A stretch of DNA of 41,573 nt from contig PAQK01000019.1 of NCBI GenBank assembly GCA_002709665.1, positions 55,005-96,577 on the forward strand. The letters are read 5' to 3'. The position numbers were made by a program, and so were the translations under genes. Below, one piece after another: positions 8,840 through 16,844 of this stretch (the first letter of the stretch is position 1; each line of letters begins with the position of its first letter). The notes beneath the pieces are model-generated. The model did no database searches and was not told where the DNA came from. It worked only from the letters and a program-made list of their open reading frames with translations. Origin of the DNA: Gemmatimonadota bacterium (GTDB lineage Bacteria > Latescibacterota > UBA2968 > GCA-2709665).

Positions 8840-9712
8840 ATGAAGGAACTCAAAGGTATGTGTGCTGCCCTTTGCACCCCATTCTCGGAGGATGGGGAAC
8901 AGGTGGATGAAACCGCATTGAGGAATCACATCGATTCAATGCTCGAAGCAGGGGTCCATAGCATCCTGGTAAACGGAGGAACCGGAGAGTTCGCCTACCT
9001 TACCCGTGAGGAGCGCCGTCGACTTGCAGAGCTTGCATCAGAACACATAGACGGCCGTGCCGACTATGTTGTGATGGCATCGGCGGTAAGCACAACAGAG
9101 GCCATCGAGTATTCCAAGCACGCGGAAGGTGTTGGAGCAGACTGCTTGTTGATCCTCCCACCATATTTCGAGGGACCTGATCTGGAAGGGGTCTATTACC
9201 ACTATGCACGAATTTCCGGAGCTGTCGACCTCCCCATCATGGTGTACAACATTCCCGTCCATACCGGAATCGACATCACGCCTTCCTTTTACCAACGGCT
9301 CATGGAAATCGACAACGTGGATTACATCAAGGACAGCATGGCCGACATCCTTCGAATTCAGGAGCTCCTGGCAGTTGGCGCCAAAGTCTTCAATGGTGGA
9401 GACCCTATCGCATTTTTCAGCCTCGTAGCGGGATGTCCCGGTTGCGTATGGGGAGCCGTCAACGCCATGCCCGTTGAGGCCGTTAACCTCTACAACCTGG
9501 TTTCATCAGGAAGTATTGGAGAGGCGAGAGATCTCTGGGAAAAGATGTTCCCGACCAATCGTTTTTTCTGGCGTCACGTCTATAATGCGTCCGTCAAGGC
9601 TGCAACTAACCTCTCAGGTCGACCAGTTGGTCCTTGCAGGAAACCGGTACAGCCACTTACCGATGTGGAGATGGCCGATCTCAAACAAGCCATGGCGCCA
9701 TTGGGCATATAA
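8840..9712 (+). CDS. Dihydrodipicolinate synthase/N-acetylneuraminate lyase family aldolase
   Basis: About 290 residues with the TIM-barrel aldolase signature of the DapA/NanA superfamily. The phosphate/carboxylate loop is GGTGE (residues ~46-50), the catalytic Tyr is in YNIP (Tyr136) and the Schiff-base Lys in YIKDS (Lys164). These enzymes cleave or form 2-keto acids (lysine synthesis, sialic acid, keto-deoxy sugar acids). The loop begins GG rather than GT/GS, and the gene has no lysine-pathway neighbours, so a catabolic 2-keto-sugar-acid aldolase or dehydratase is more likely than DapA itself. ATG 8840 has GGAG 6 bases upstream; an in-frame ATG at 8828 is less well placed. It is divergent from the propeller/lyase block and probably co-regulated with it. 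Confidence 0.85.
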   Translation: MKELKGMCAALCTPFSEDGEQVDETALRNHIDSMLEAGVHSILVNGGTGEFAYLTREERRRLAELASEHIDGRADYVVMASAVSTTEAIEYSKHAEGVGADCLLILPPYFEGPDLEGVYYHYARISGAVDLPIMVYNIPVHTGIDITPSFYQRLMEIDNVDYIKDSMADILRIQELLAVGAKVFNGGDPIAFFSLVAGCPGCVWGAVNAMPVEAVNLYNLVSSGSIGEARDLWEKMFPTNRFFWRHVYNASVKAATNLSGRPVGPCRKPVQPLTDVEMADLKQAMAPLGI

Positions 9713-9736
9713 AAAGCGCGGGAGGTCATCCCGCGC
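9711..9736 (-). terminator. Rho-independent terminator of the alpha/beta hydrolase gene
   Basis: A perfect 8-bp stem, GCGCGGGA (9716-9723) / TCCCGCGC (9729-9736), with a 5-base loop. Read on the minus strand it is followed by TTTTT (9715-9711). It directly abuts the stop of the plus-strand aldolase, for which there is no U-tract. Confidence 0.8.
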
Positions 9737-9763
9737 CACAACAACACCTAATTTGCTTACCCG

Positions 9764-10489
9764 TCAAGCTAGGCAATCCTTTACCCAATCCACCACTTTA
9801 TCCACCATCACCGGTGTGGCCGCCTCGCTGAATACGTGATCCGCCCCTTCTACAAGAAATAACTCCTTGGATTCCGGGGCTTTTTCGAACACTTCCTGCG
9901 AATCTCCCGGGGGAACAACATCATCCTCTGTCCCATGCACCAGCAACCACGGCACGTCGATCCGCGAGGCCCGGCCAGCCACGGTCCCAATTGCCGACAT
10001 ATCGTCTACATACTGCTGGGAAAGAGGGCATGTCGGCTCGTCCCACATACATCCCTCACCTGGCACGACATCCGAGAACTCCCGTTCGAAAAACCCTTGA
10101 GTATCCACCATTCCTGCCAGTGAGACCAGGAACTGAATTCTGCTGTCTTCACTCGATCGTATCACACCCACCGCACCGCCCATACTATGGCCAACATATA
10201 CCACCTGGCTACCCTCCAGTGCGTTCAAAACCGAACCCAGATCCCGCACTTCCTTGCTGATTGTAGCGTCTTCGAAACGCCCCTCGCTGTTACCATTGCC
10301 CGAAAAGGAAACACGCAAGGCAGAAACCCCGGACTGTGCAAGCCCTTCCGCGAGCGCAACCACGAACGGCCGATCCTTGTTTCCCGTCACACCGTGGCCA
10401 ATCACCACCACATCTTGAGAAGTGCCGTTCCCTTCGTGGTAACTGTAATCTAATCGTTCCCCTTGCACATTCCGAATCTCTCCTTGCAT
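9764..10489 (-). CDS. Alpha/beta hydrolase
   Basis: A 241-residue serine hydrolase of the alpha/beta fold. The nucleophile elbow is GHSMGG (Ser102), the acid is in HGTEDDVVP (Asp189) and the base in GADHVF (His218); the oxyanion region is GHGVTGNKD (31-39). This layout is that of the cytosolic esterase/lipase-like BD-FAE/YheT-like group, often annotated as acyl esterase or dienelactone-hydrolase-like. No signal peptide is visible. AGGAG lies about 6 bases before ATG 10489, and a terminator follows the gene. The physiological ester is unknown. Confidence 0.9.
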   Translation of the reverse strand: MQGEIRNVQGERLDYSYHEGNGTSQDVVVIGHGVTGNKDRPFVVALAEGLAQSGVSALRVSFSGNGNSEGRFEDATISKEVRDLGSVLNALEGSQVVYVGHSMGGAVGVIRSSEDSRIQFLVSLAGMVDTQGFFEREFSDVVPGEGCMWDEPTCPLSQQYVDDMSAIGTVAGRASRIDVPWLLVHGTEDDVVPPGDSQEVFEKAPESKELFLVEGADHVFSEAATPVMVDKVVDWVKDCLA

Positions 10490-10520
10490 CTGTCACTCCT
10501 AGCTAAGACGTGTATCACGA

Positions 10521-11711
10521 TCAATCGTCCTGTGTCTCTTCGAACGGAACCAGACTCGCACCCTCAGGACGCCTCGCCGCAGGTCGGTGTGGAGGTATAT
10601 CGTATGATTGATATGACACATCCAGATGCGGCGTCTCCAGTCGTATACCGCCTTGATATCTGGAATCCATCGCTGCCTCGAGAATACCGGATGCCAGGAG
10701 CGTTCGCTCCACAGGATATTGCGGTTTACCTGTAAGGAACATCTCCTCTATGTTCATGCAGAGGTAGCTGAAATGGGGATGGGGTGGTCCGGGCTTTAGG
10801 TAGAATTCGCTGCTCAGGACTTCATTCCCCAGCCTTGCGGCATATGAAAAATCCACGACATATCCGGTGAGCATCAACACAGTGGCCTTGAGACCGTCGG
10901 AGTACTCGATGAGAAATGCGACAGGATTCTCTGCGTGATCTTCCATGGGACCGTCCGGTTTCTTCTCGATAGCATTACTTGCGGCCCTCGACAGCTCGAT
11001 CGACCAGGTGCCCTCGTGGGCGGCACGCCAGACTACGTCCCCTTCGAGACAGGTTACAGCAAACACACCGGTCTCGCCCCCCACACGACGCTCGACCATG
11101 CACTGTAAAGCATCGATGGCGTGGAAACCGTAGATGTCCAAACCCGAAAATCCTATAACCAGAGCTTCCTCGATGGGAGTTTCAAGCTCGTGCTCCAACC
11201 AGGGGTTCCGCCAGCAAGTCGCAAATGAAGAACCGGCCATGAACGGAACATCCAGATGTGTCGCTCTGTCGTACATCCACTTGGCATCCGCCCAACTGTA
11301 AGAAAGATGCTTGTCGTTGAAGACGGGAACCGACCTTCCGCTCGTGGCGAAAACTCCACAGATCTGCTCCATGAAATATTTGCGTGGGAAAAGATGCTGA
11401 TCCTTCTCGTTCCAGGCGTAGTCCCCGTGCTCACCGATCAGCAGGACGCCGTCCACCACCAGATCCTTGCCCCCCAGCGTCAGGGCCTTCACGATACTGT
11501 TGTAGATCGGGACACCATGCTCTTCGGAGAGTCTCCGGCTGAGGTCTTGCTCCGGAAACTGATCCACATACATAGAAACCAGATCCACACGAGGCGCCAG
11601 CAGGCCTCCATCGGTCGGAAAACCCTTAAGAAACTTTGTGACAATAGCCACGGCGTGGGATCCGGGCCGATACTCTGTGATTATCGCGGCGATCTTCTTT
11701 CGGTCGCCCAT
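10521..11711 (-). CDS. Gfo/Idh/MocA-like oxidoreductase, atypical nucleotide loop
   Basis: About 396 residues. The N-terminal part follows the Gfo/Idh/MocA pattern: beta1 (KIAAIIT), then VDLVSMYVD and a helix with LSEEHGVPIYNSI, where family members carry the strand 2 / helix pattern of an NAD(P) Rossmann fold. The usual GxGxxG after beta1 is replaced by EYRPGSHA, and the usual EKP motif is not seen; HGDYAWNEK stands in that region. The C-terminal half contains HAIDALQCMVERR and TYP-like substrate-domain segments. Such proteins are frequent in Planctomycetota and relatives. ATG 11711 is preferred over TTG 11714. A redox role is uncertain; it may bind a sugar without NAD. Confidence 0.6.
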   Translation of the reverse strand: MGDRKKIAAIITEYRPGSHAVAIVTKFLKGFPTDGGLLAPRVDLVSMYVDQFPEQDLSRRLSEEHGVPIYNSIVKALTLGGKDLVVDGVLLIGEHGDYAWNEKDQHLFPRKYFMEQICGVFATSGRSVPVFNDKHLSYSWADAKWMYDRATHLDVPFMAGSSFATCWRNPWLEHELETPIEEALVIGFSGLDIYGFHAIDALQCMVERRVGGETGVFAVTCLEGDVVWRAAHEGTWSIELSRAASNAIEKKPDGPMEDHAENPVAFLIEYSDGLKATVLMLTGYVVDFSYAARLGNEVLSSEFYLKPGPPHPHFSYLCMNIEEMFLTGKPQYPVERTLLASGILEAAMDSRYQGGIRLETPHLDVSYQSYDIPPHRPAARRPEGASLVPFEETQDD

Positions 11712-11723
11712 CAATTATCACCC

Positions 11724-12134
11724 TTATCCAAGATGAATTTTTCCGCCGCCACCGGGCTGTGGCCCCCCTCCCAGATTCGGCATACCAGGGGCACCCGGTA
11801 CCACGATCTTCGAGGACTCCTGACGTTTCCGTTCCTGGGCTTCCTCGATCATGTCTTCAACTGCCACCTGCATCGCCTGTGGAAATTTCTCCACTGCCTC
11901 AGATAGGTTTGAGGCATCGATTTCTCCCTGAACGGGTATGGGTCCCATCTGAGACATGATATGCGTCTGACCAATGTAAATCGGGCGTCTGGATTCGTCG
12001 GGAGATCCGTCCGACTTGATCGGATTGAGACGGCGGATCGAGGCAACCTTCAGGTCCGTAAAGGACTCCTCGCGATAAAGATTCGCCACATCCACTTTAA
12101 TGTCATTCAGCGACTGCTGTTCGTTTTCTCCCAC
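11724..12134 (-). CDS. Conserved small cytoplasmic protein of unknown function
   Basis: A 136-residue soluble protein. I chose GTG 12134 because a strong AGGAGG sits 6 bases upstream; the frame stays open to 12182 but has no ribosome site there. The body (LNDIKVDVANLYREE, then SIRRLNPIKSDGSPD) resembles an unnamed family I have seen in several phyla. A predicted helix with many Glu/Gln/Arg follows, and the tail is rich in Gly and Pro (APGMPNLGGGPQPGGGGKIHLG region). No transmembrane segment, catalytic motif or metal site is visible. It lies 12 bases upstream of the Gfo/Idh-like gene and may be co-transcribed with it. Function unknown. Confidence 0.7.
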   Translation of the reverse strand: MGENEQQSLNDIKVDVANLYREESFTDLKVASIRRLNPIKSDGSPDESRRPIYIGQTHIMSQMGPIPVQGEIDASNLSEAVEKFPQAMQVAVEDMIEEAQERKRQESSKIVVPGAPGMPNLGGGPQPGGGGKIHLG

Positions 12135-12217
12135 CCTATGCCTCCTGTGTTTGGGTTGGTATGATTTGGGAGTCGAGGGCATTGGTTACTCCACTCGCTT
12201 CCACATTTTGTTATACT

Positions 12218-12928
12218 CTAACGAAATCTTTCCGGCCAGAATTTCTCCGGCTCCGCCTCAAAGCGCATCTCTTCCTTTCGAGTCGGATGCGACAACACAA
12301 GCGTCCTGGCGTGCAGGGCGAGCGCCTTGTTGGGAAACGATACGCTTGACCCGTACCTGAAATCCCCAATCACCGGGTGCCCACGGTGAGCGAATTGTAC
12401 ACGAACCTGGTGATGCCTACCGGATTCCAAGCTCACCTCCACCCACGAAACATCCTCTTGGAACTTAAGCCGTCTGAAGTCCAATTCCGCTTTCTGATCT
12501 TCCAAACCATCGGACACCCTGCTCGTCGGGCCGTTCCTCACCAACCGGTCCTCCAACCTGCCGTTGGCAGGTACTTCCCCCTCTACCAATGCCCAGTACG
12601 TCTTCTTGACTTCCCTTTTCCTGAATTGGTCCGAAAGGCGTGACGCAGCCTTGGAGGTGCGAGCGAACACGATAACGCCGGATGTGGGTCGGTCCAATCG
12701 ATGCACGAGCCCCAGGAACACATTGCCAGGTTTGTCAAATACAACCTTTACGTAATCTTTCACCTCCTCCAGCAGTGAACGATCCCCTGTCCGATCTCCT
12801 TGCACAAGGGTTCCCGACGGCTTGTTCACCACCAGCAGGTGGTTGTCTACATACAGGACATTCGGGTCGCTCAAATGAAAGTTCCATATATTGCGGGGGT
12901 GAGCTTCATTGTACGCGATTGAGTCCAT
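12218..12928 (-). CDS. RluA-family RNA pseudouridine synthase
   Basis: A 236-residue enzyme that isomerises uridine to pseudouridine in rRNA or tRNA. Motif [11 protein letters not shown], is at residues ~76-84 with the catalytic Asp79. Motif III appears as [10 protein letters not shown], where most members have GRTHQIRVH. The protein lacks an N-terminal S4 domain, as in short RluA/RluC-like members such as YqcB/TruC. It begins with ATG 12928 inside the last codons of the sthA-like gene (23-base overlap), so it is probably translationally coupled to it. The exact RNA target cannot be named. Confidence 0.9.
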   Translation of the reverse strand: MDSIAYNEAHPRNIWNFHLSDPNVLYVDNHLLVVNKPSGTLVQGDRTGDRSLLEEVKDYVKVVFDKPGNVFLGLVHRLDRPTSGVIVFARTSKAASRLSDQFRKREVKKTYWALVEGEVPANGRLEDRLVRNGPTSRVSDGLEDQKAELDFRRLKFQEDVSWVEVSLESGRHHQVRVQFAHRGHPVIGDFRYGSSVSFPNKALALHARTLVLSHPTRKEEMRFEAEPEKFWPERFR

Positions 12929-14273
12929 TCATTGCAGCAACACGATACGCTTCGGCCATGGTGGGGTAGTTGAAGGTTGTGTTGATGAAATACATTAGGG
13001 AATTGGCGTCCCCTTTCTGAGTCATGATGGCCTGACCAATATGGATTATCTCGGACGCCTCGGAGCCAAAGCAGTGGATCCCCAGGATCTCCAGTGTCTC
13101 CCGGTGAAAGAGCAGCTTGAGCATGCCTGTTGTTCTGCCTGTGATCTGAGCCCGAGCCAGATGCCGGAAAGAGGCATGGCCCACTTCGTATGGGATCTTA
13201 TTCGATGTCAACTCCCGCTCGGTCAACCCCAGCGAACTGATCTCCGGGATCGTGTATATTCCCGTGGGGATGTCTTCCACCAGATGATAGGCGCAACTGC
13301 CGGTCACGAGGTGCGTTGCGGCAAACCTGCCCTGGTCGTAGGCGGCGCTTGCAAGATTTGGATAGCCCACCACGTCCCCTACGGCGTAGATATGGCTGCA
13401 GGCGGTCTGGTAATCGCTATTCACCACAATTGCACCCCTGGAGTCCCGCTCGATCCCAAGCTCCTCCAAACTCATCCTGTCGGAATTCCCCGTTCGCCCC
13501 TGCGCCCACAAGAGCATGTCGCTTTGTATTTCTTTGTTCGACTTCAGATACAACTTCACGCCACCCTCGTCTGCTGAAACACGGTCGTATTCTTCATCGT
13601 GGCGGATCAGAACACCCAGTTCACGCAAATGGTAACTCAACGCATCCACGATTTCATCATCCAAGAATGCTAGGAGTCGATCCCGGCTGTTGATCAAATT
13701 TACCTTGATTCTCAAACCCCTGAAAATGGAAGCATATTCACACCCGATCACACCGGCTCCATAGATAGTCACCGAACGCGGATTGTCCTCGATGCTCAGG
13801 ATCGAATCGCTGTCTACGATTCGGGGATGATCGAAATCGACATCCTCCGGATGGTATGGTCTTGCGCCCGTTGCGATTACGAATCCGTCCGCTTGGATTC
13901 GCTCCATCACCCCACCCTCTCTCGTCACCGCCAGTGTATTCGAATCTTCAAATGCGCCTCTCCCATGGATGACCTCTACCAGATTCCGCTCATAGAATCC
14001 CTGCCTGAGATCCACTTGTTGGGCAATGACGGATTCCGCAGATGCCAGTAGGTCTTGAAACTTCGCCTCTCTGAATTTACCCGTGTCCACAAGTTGCTGG
14101 ATCGCCTGCCGAAGCGCCTTGCTGGGGATGGTACCCTTGTGGGTGCAGTTTCCTCCAACCTGGGGTAGATCATCCACGACAGCGACAGTTTTTCCTTCCT
14201 TTGTTGCCTTCATGGCGGCACCCTCGCCACCTGGACCGCTGCCGATAACGATCACGTCGTATCTATCTGCCAT
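12906..14273 (-). CDS. sthA: Soluble pyridine nucleotide transhydrogenase (Si-specific)
   Basis: About 455 residues, an FAD flavoprotein of the pyridine-nucleotide-disulfide oxidoreductase family. It has the FAD loop GSGPGG (11-16), then [16 protein letters not shown] (39-54). Lipoamide dehydrogenases have CxxxxC here; a single Cys43 with Thr48 in the second place is diagnostic of SthA, which exchanges hydride between NADH and NADPH. The second nucleotide loop [10 protein letters not shown] and a C-terminal dimerisation domain are present. ATG 14273 has GGGA about 6 bases upstream; a GTG at 14285 is possible. The protein ends in an overlap with the pseudouridine synthase gene. Confidence 0.93.
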   Translation of the reverse strand: MADRYDVIVIGSGPGGEGAAMKATKEGKTVAVVDDLPQVGGNCTHKGTIPSKALRQAIQQLVDTGKFREAKFQDLLASAESVIAQQVDLRQGFYERNLVEVIHGRGAFEDSNTLAVTREGGVMERIQADGFVIATGARPYHPEDVDFDHPRIVDSDSILSIEDNPRSVTIYGAGVIGCEYASIFRGLRIKVNLINSRDRLLAFLDDEIVDALSYHLRELGVLIRHDEEYDRVSADEGGVKLYLKSNKEIQSDMLLWAQGRTGNSDRMSLEELGIERDSRGAIVVNSDYQTACSHIYAVGDVVGYPNLASAAYDQGRFAATHLVTGSCAYHLVEDIPTGIYTIPEISSLGLTERELTSNKIPYEVGHASFRHLARAQITGRTTGMLKLLFHRETLEILGIHCFGSEASEIIHIGQAIMTQKGDANSLMYFINTTFNYPTMAEAYRVAAMNGLNRVQ

Positions 14274-14320
14274 ACCATTTCCCACTCTTCAATGCCCGGC
14301 CTATCTTGGCAACGAAGAGC

Positions 14321-16003
14321 TCAGCGTGTCAGTTGCCTGTACTTGATACGGTGTGGCCGATCTGCTTCCGCCCCAAGCCGCATCTTTCGGTTCGCCTCGT
14401 ATTCGGAGTAATTCCCATCAAACCAGACCACATCACTGTTCCCCTCGAACGCAAGGATATGTGTGGCGATCCGATCAAGGAACCAGCGATCATGACTTAT
14501 CACCACGGCACACCCGGCAAAATTCTCAAGGGCTTCTTCCAGGGCACGCATCGTGTTCACATCCAGGTCGTTCGTGGGCTCGTCGAGAAGAAGCACATTG
14601 GCCCCTTCTTTCAACATACGGGCCAGATGGACCCTGTTTCGTTCCCCACCCGAAATCATATCGAGCCGCTTCTGCTGATCCGGGCCGGAGAAATTGAACC
14701 GAGCGACATAGGCCCGGGAATTTACTTCTCTGCCGCCCATGTCAATGGTGTCGAGACCCCCTGAGATCGCCTCCCAGATACTCAGTTCCGGCTTCAGGAC
14801 GTCCCGGCTCTGCTCTACGTATGCCAGTTCCACTGAGTCTCCTACCCGAATGCTGCCGTGGTCGGGTTGCTCCTGTCTCGTAATCATCCGAAACAGTGTC
14901 GTTTTTCCGGCTCCATTTGGTCCGATCACACCAACAATGCCACCGGGAGGAAGCGCAAAGGTCATATCCTCCACCAGGATCCGATCTCCGTAGACCTTCT
15001 TTACCCCACTGGCCTCAATCACCACATCACCAAGGCGAGAACCGGGTGGCACGTAGATCTGCAGCTCTTTATCACGCGATTCGTAGTCCTGGCTGAGCAA
15101 CGCCTCATAGGAATTGATCCTCGCCTTTCCCTTCGCTATACGGCCCTTTGGCGACATCCGAATCCATTCCAGTTCTCTTTGAAGCGTTTTCTGACGTTCC
15201 CCCTCTTCACGGTCCTCCTGGACAAGCCTGGCCTGTTTCTGTTCCAACCAGGAAGAATAATTCCCTTTCCAGGGAATACCACGTCCTCGGTCGAGTTCTA
15301 GGATCCAACCTGCCACATTGTCAAGAAAATACCGGTCGTGCGTCACGGCAATCACGGTGCCGGCATATCGTTGAAGATGTTGTTCGAGCCACGCTACGGA
15401 TTCTGCATCGAGATGGTTTGTAGGCTCGTCCAGAAGCAAAATGTCTGGGGCCAGAAGCAACAACCGGCAAAGCGCCACGCGCCTTCGTTCACCCCCGGAC
15501 AGAACGTTGACCGCCACGTCTCCCTCGGGACACCTGAGCGCGTCCATGGCCATCTCCAGCCGAGCATCCAAATCCCAGGCATTTTGTGCATCAAGCTTTT
15601 CCTGGACCTCTCCCTGTCGCTCAATCAACTTGCTCATCTCATCATCGGACATGGGTTCGGCGAATTTCTCATTGATTCTGTCGTACTCTGCCAGCAGATC
15701 CACCGTATCCTGAACGCCCTGCTCAACCACCTCTCGAACGGTGATCTTCTCATCTACCAGAGGCTCTTGTTCCAGATACCCAACGGTATAGCCTTCCGAA
15801 AGTACCGTCTCCCCAGTGAACTCTCGATCCACTCCTGCCAGGATGCGAAGCAATGAGCTCTTCCCGGAGCCATTCAATCCCAGCACACCGATTTTCGCAC
15901 CATAGAAATAGGATAAGGAGATGTTCTCCAGGACCGGCTTTTTGTCGTAAAACTTGCTCACACGGACCATGGAATAAATGATCTTGTTGGGTTCTAAACC
16001 CAT
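14321..16003 (-). CDS. ettA: Energy-dependent translational throttle protein EttA (ABC-F)
   Basis: A 560-residue soluble ABC-F protein with two ATPase domains. Walker A motifs are GLNGSGKSS (~42-50) and GPNGAGKTT; signatures SGGERRR and SGGERNR; Walker B lines ILLLDEPTNHLD and VLLLDEPTNDLD. The linker includes an arm-type insert and the RELEWIRMSPKGR segment typical of EttA. EttA binds the ribosomal E site and gates entry into elongation according to ATP level. The start MGLEPNKIIYSM aligns with the usual MAQYIFTM opening. It has its own likely promoter and lies between the cold-shock gene and sthA. The length matches the family. Confidence 0.96.
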   Translation of the reverse strand: MGLEPNKIIYSMVRVSKFYDKKPVLENISLSYFYGAKIGVLGLNGSGKSSLLRILAGVDREFTGETVLSEGYTVGYLEQEPLVDEKITVREVVEQGVQDTVDLLAEYDRINEKFAEPMSDDEMSKLIERQGEVQEKLDAQNAWDLDARLEMAMDALRCPEGDVAVNVLSGGERRRVALCRLLLLAPDILLLDEPTNHLDAESVAWLEQHLQRYAGTVIAVTHDRYFLDNVAGWILELDRGRGIPWKGNYSSWLEQKQARLVQEDREEGERQKTLQRELEWIRMSPKGRIAKGKARINSYEALLSQDYESRDKELQIYVPPGSRLGDVVIEASGVKKVYGDRILVEDMTFALPPGGIVGVIGPNGAGKTTLFRMITRQEQPDHGSIRVGDSVELAYVEQSRDVLKPELSIWEAISGGLDTIDMGGREVNSRAYVARFNFSGPDQQKRLDMISGGERNRVHLARMLKEGANVLLLDEPTNDLDVNTMRALEEALENFAGCAVVISHDRWFLDRIATHILAFEGNSDVVWFDGNYSEYEANRKMRLGAEADRPHRIKYRQLTR

Positions 16004-16078
16004 GGGAAATTTCTACCTCTCTAAATCGACCTGAGTCTTGAGATAAGGGTCCCCCAGGTGTGATGCCTGAGCGATCTT

Positions 16079-16108
16079 AGAATATAGAAAACTAGCGAAT
16101 TGGATCAA
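16079..16108 (-). promoter_or_regulatory. Sigma-70-like promoter for ettA
   Basis: Minus strand TTGATC (16103-16108), an 18-base spacer, then TATTCT (16079-16084). The predicted start is near 16072, leaving a leader of about 70 bases. Confidence 0.45.
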
Positions 16109-16251
16109 GACCTCTTTGTGCAACAACAGCCATCCGGTTCACTCGAAAACTCAAAACTTGCCCACACAATCGTTCTCGCCTACCTTGTGGAATACTTGCC
16201 ATTGGGCCCTTCTGACATACCTGACCGCATCCCTGGACAGGCTGCAGGCAC

Positions 16252-16286
16252 AAAAAAACAGGCACCGACTAGTGAATCGGCGCCTG
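16252..16286 (-). terminator. Rho-independent terminator of the cold-shock gene
   Basis: Minus-strand stem CAGGCGCCGA / TCGGTGCCTG (16277-16286 with 16259-16268, one G.U pair) with an 8-base loop, then seven T (16258-16252). It lies 33 bases after the cold-shock stop codon. Confidence 0.88.
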
Positions 16287-16318
16287 TATTCGAATGCGAT
16301 TATTTTTCGCAAAGATAG

Positions 16319-16540
16319 TTAGAGTTCGCCCTGACCCCCACCGGCCTTCGCCACATTCGCTGCCTGGAGACCCTTCGGCCCCTGAACGATGTCGAATGTG
16401 ACCTCTTCGCCTTCCGCCAAAGATTTGAATCCCTCCATCGTGATAGCAGAGAAATGTACGAATACATCCTCGCCGCCATCCTGCTCGATGAATCCAAAGC
16501 CTTTCGAATCGTTGAACCACTTCACGCGACCTTCAGCCAC
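16319..16540 (-). CDS. Cold-shock domain protein (CspA family)
   Basis: A 73-residue single cold-shock domain, a nucleic-acid chaperone that melts RNA structure. RNP1 is KGFGFI (13-18) and RNP2 VFVHF (26-30), with GRVKWFN at the N-terminus, all canonical. I chose GTG 16540, which gives the exact family start; the frame stays open upstream to 16666 but that part has no homologous character and overlaps the leader. The gene has a strong promoter, a leader of about 135 bases and a terminator, so it is a single-gene unit. Long leaders are typical for genes induced by cold. Confidence 0.96.
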   Translation of the reverse strand: MAEGRVKWFNDSKGFGFIEQDGGEDVFVHFSAITMEGFKSLAEGEEVTFDIVQGPKGLQAANVAKAGGGQGEL

Positions 16541-16711
16541 TTGCCTTTCACCACCTTTCAACTTTGGACCTCTGTACCAGCACGCCCGAATTAAAAAGGG
16601 CAAGGACCTGAACCTCTGATCCTCGCCGCATTTTAAATCTAACTGCAAAGGAGACAGAAACTTCATCCTTCAATTCAGAACGAAAATAATTCATTCTTAT
16701 TGCAATGTCAA
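16541..16711 (-). promoter_or_regulatory. Cold-shock gene promoter and long leader
   Basis: Minus strand TTGACA (16706-16711), exactly 17 bases, then TATTTT (16683-16688), a near-consensus promoter inside an AT-rich tract. Transcription should begin near 16676, giving about 135 bases of untranslated leader (16541-16676). Bases 16712-16844 further upstream are AT-rich and hold no gene I can support. Confidence 0.7.
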
Positions 16712-16844
16712 CTTTATTTTGAATTTTATTTGGGCGGAAATCCGCGTCCAAACAGGCTTGCAACCGGAATTCAACGACACACTTAAATAACTATTAATAA
16801 ATTTCTTATGGCAACTCAATCGGCTCGCATCATTCGATATATTC

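Larger units (their letters stand above)
16004..16318. other. Intergenic stretch between ettA and the cold-shock gene
   Basis: No gene is supported here. It holds the ettA promoter (16079-16108), the csp terminator (16252-16286) and about 140 bases without a recognisable signal. Short open frames on the plus strand at 16100-16322 have no ribosome site and run through the terminator. Confidence 0.7.

Noticed and set aside
16100-16322. Short plus-strand frames upstream of the cold-shock terminator
   Set aside because: No ribosome site; they cross the csp terminator and have no family resemblance.
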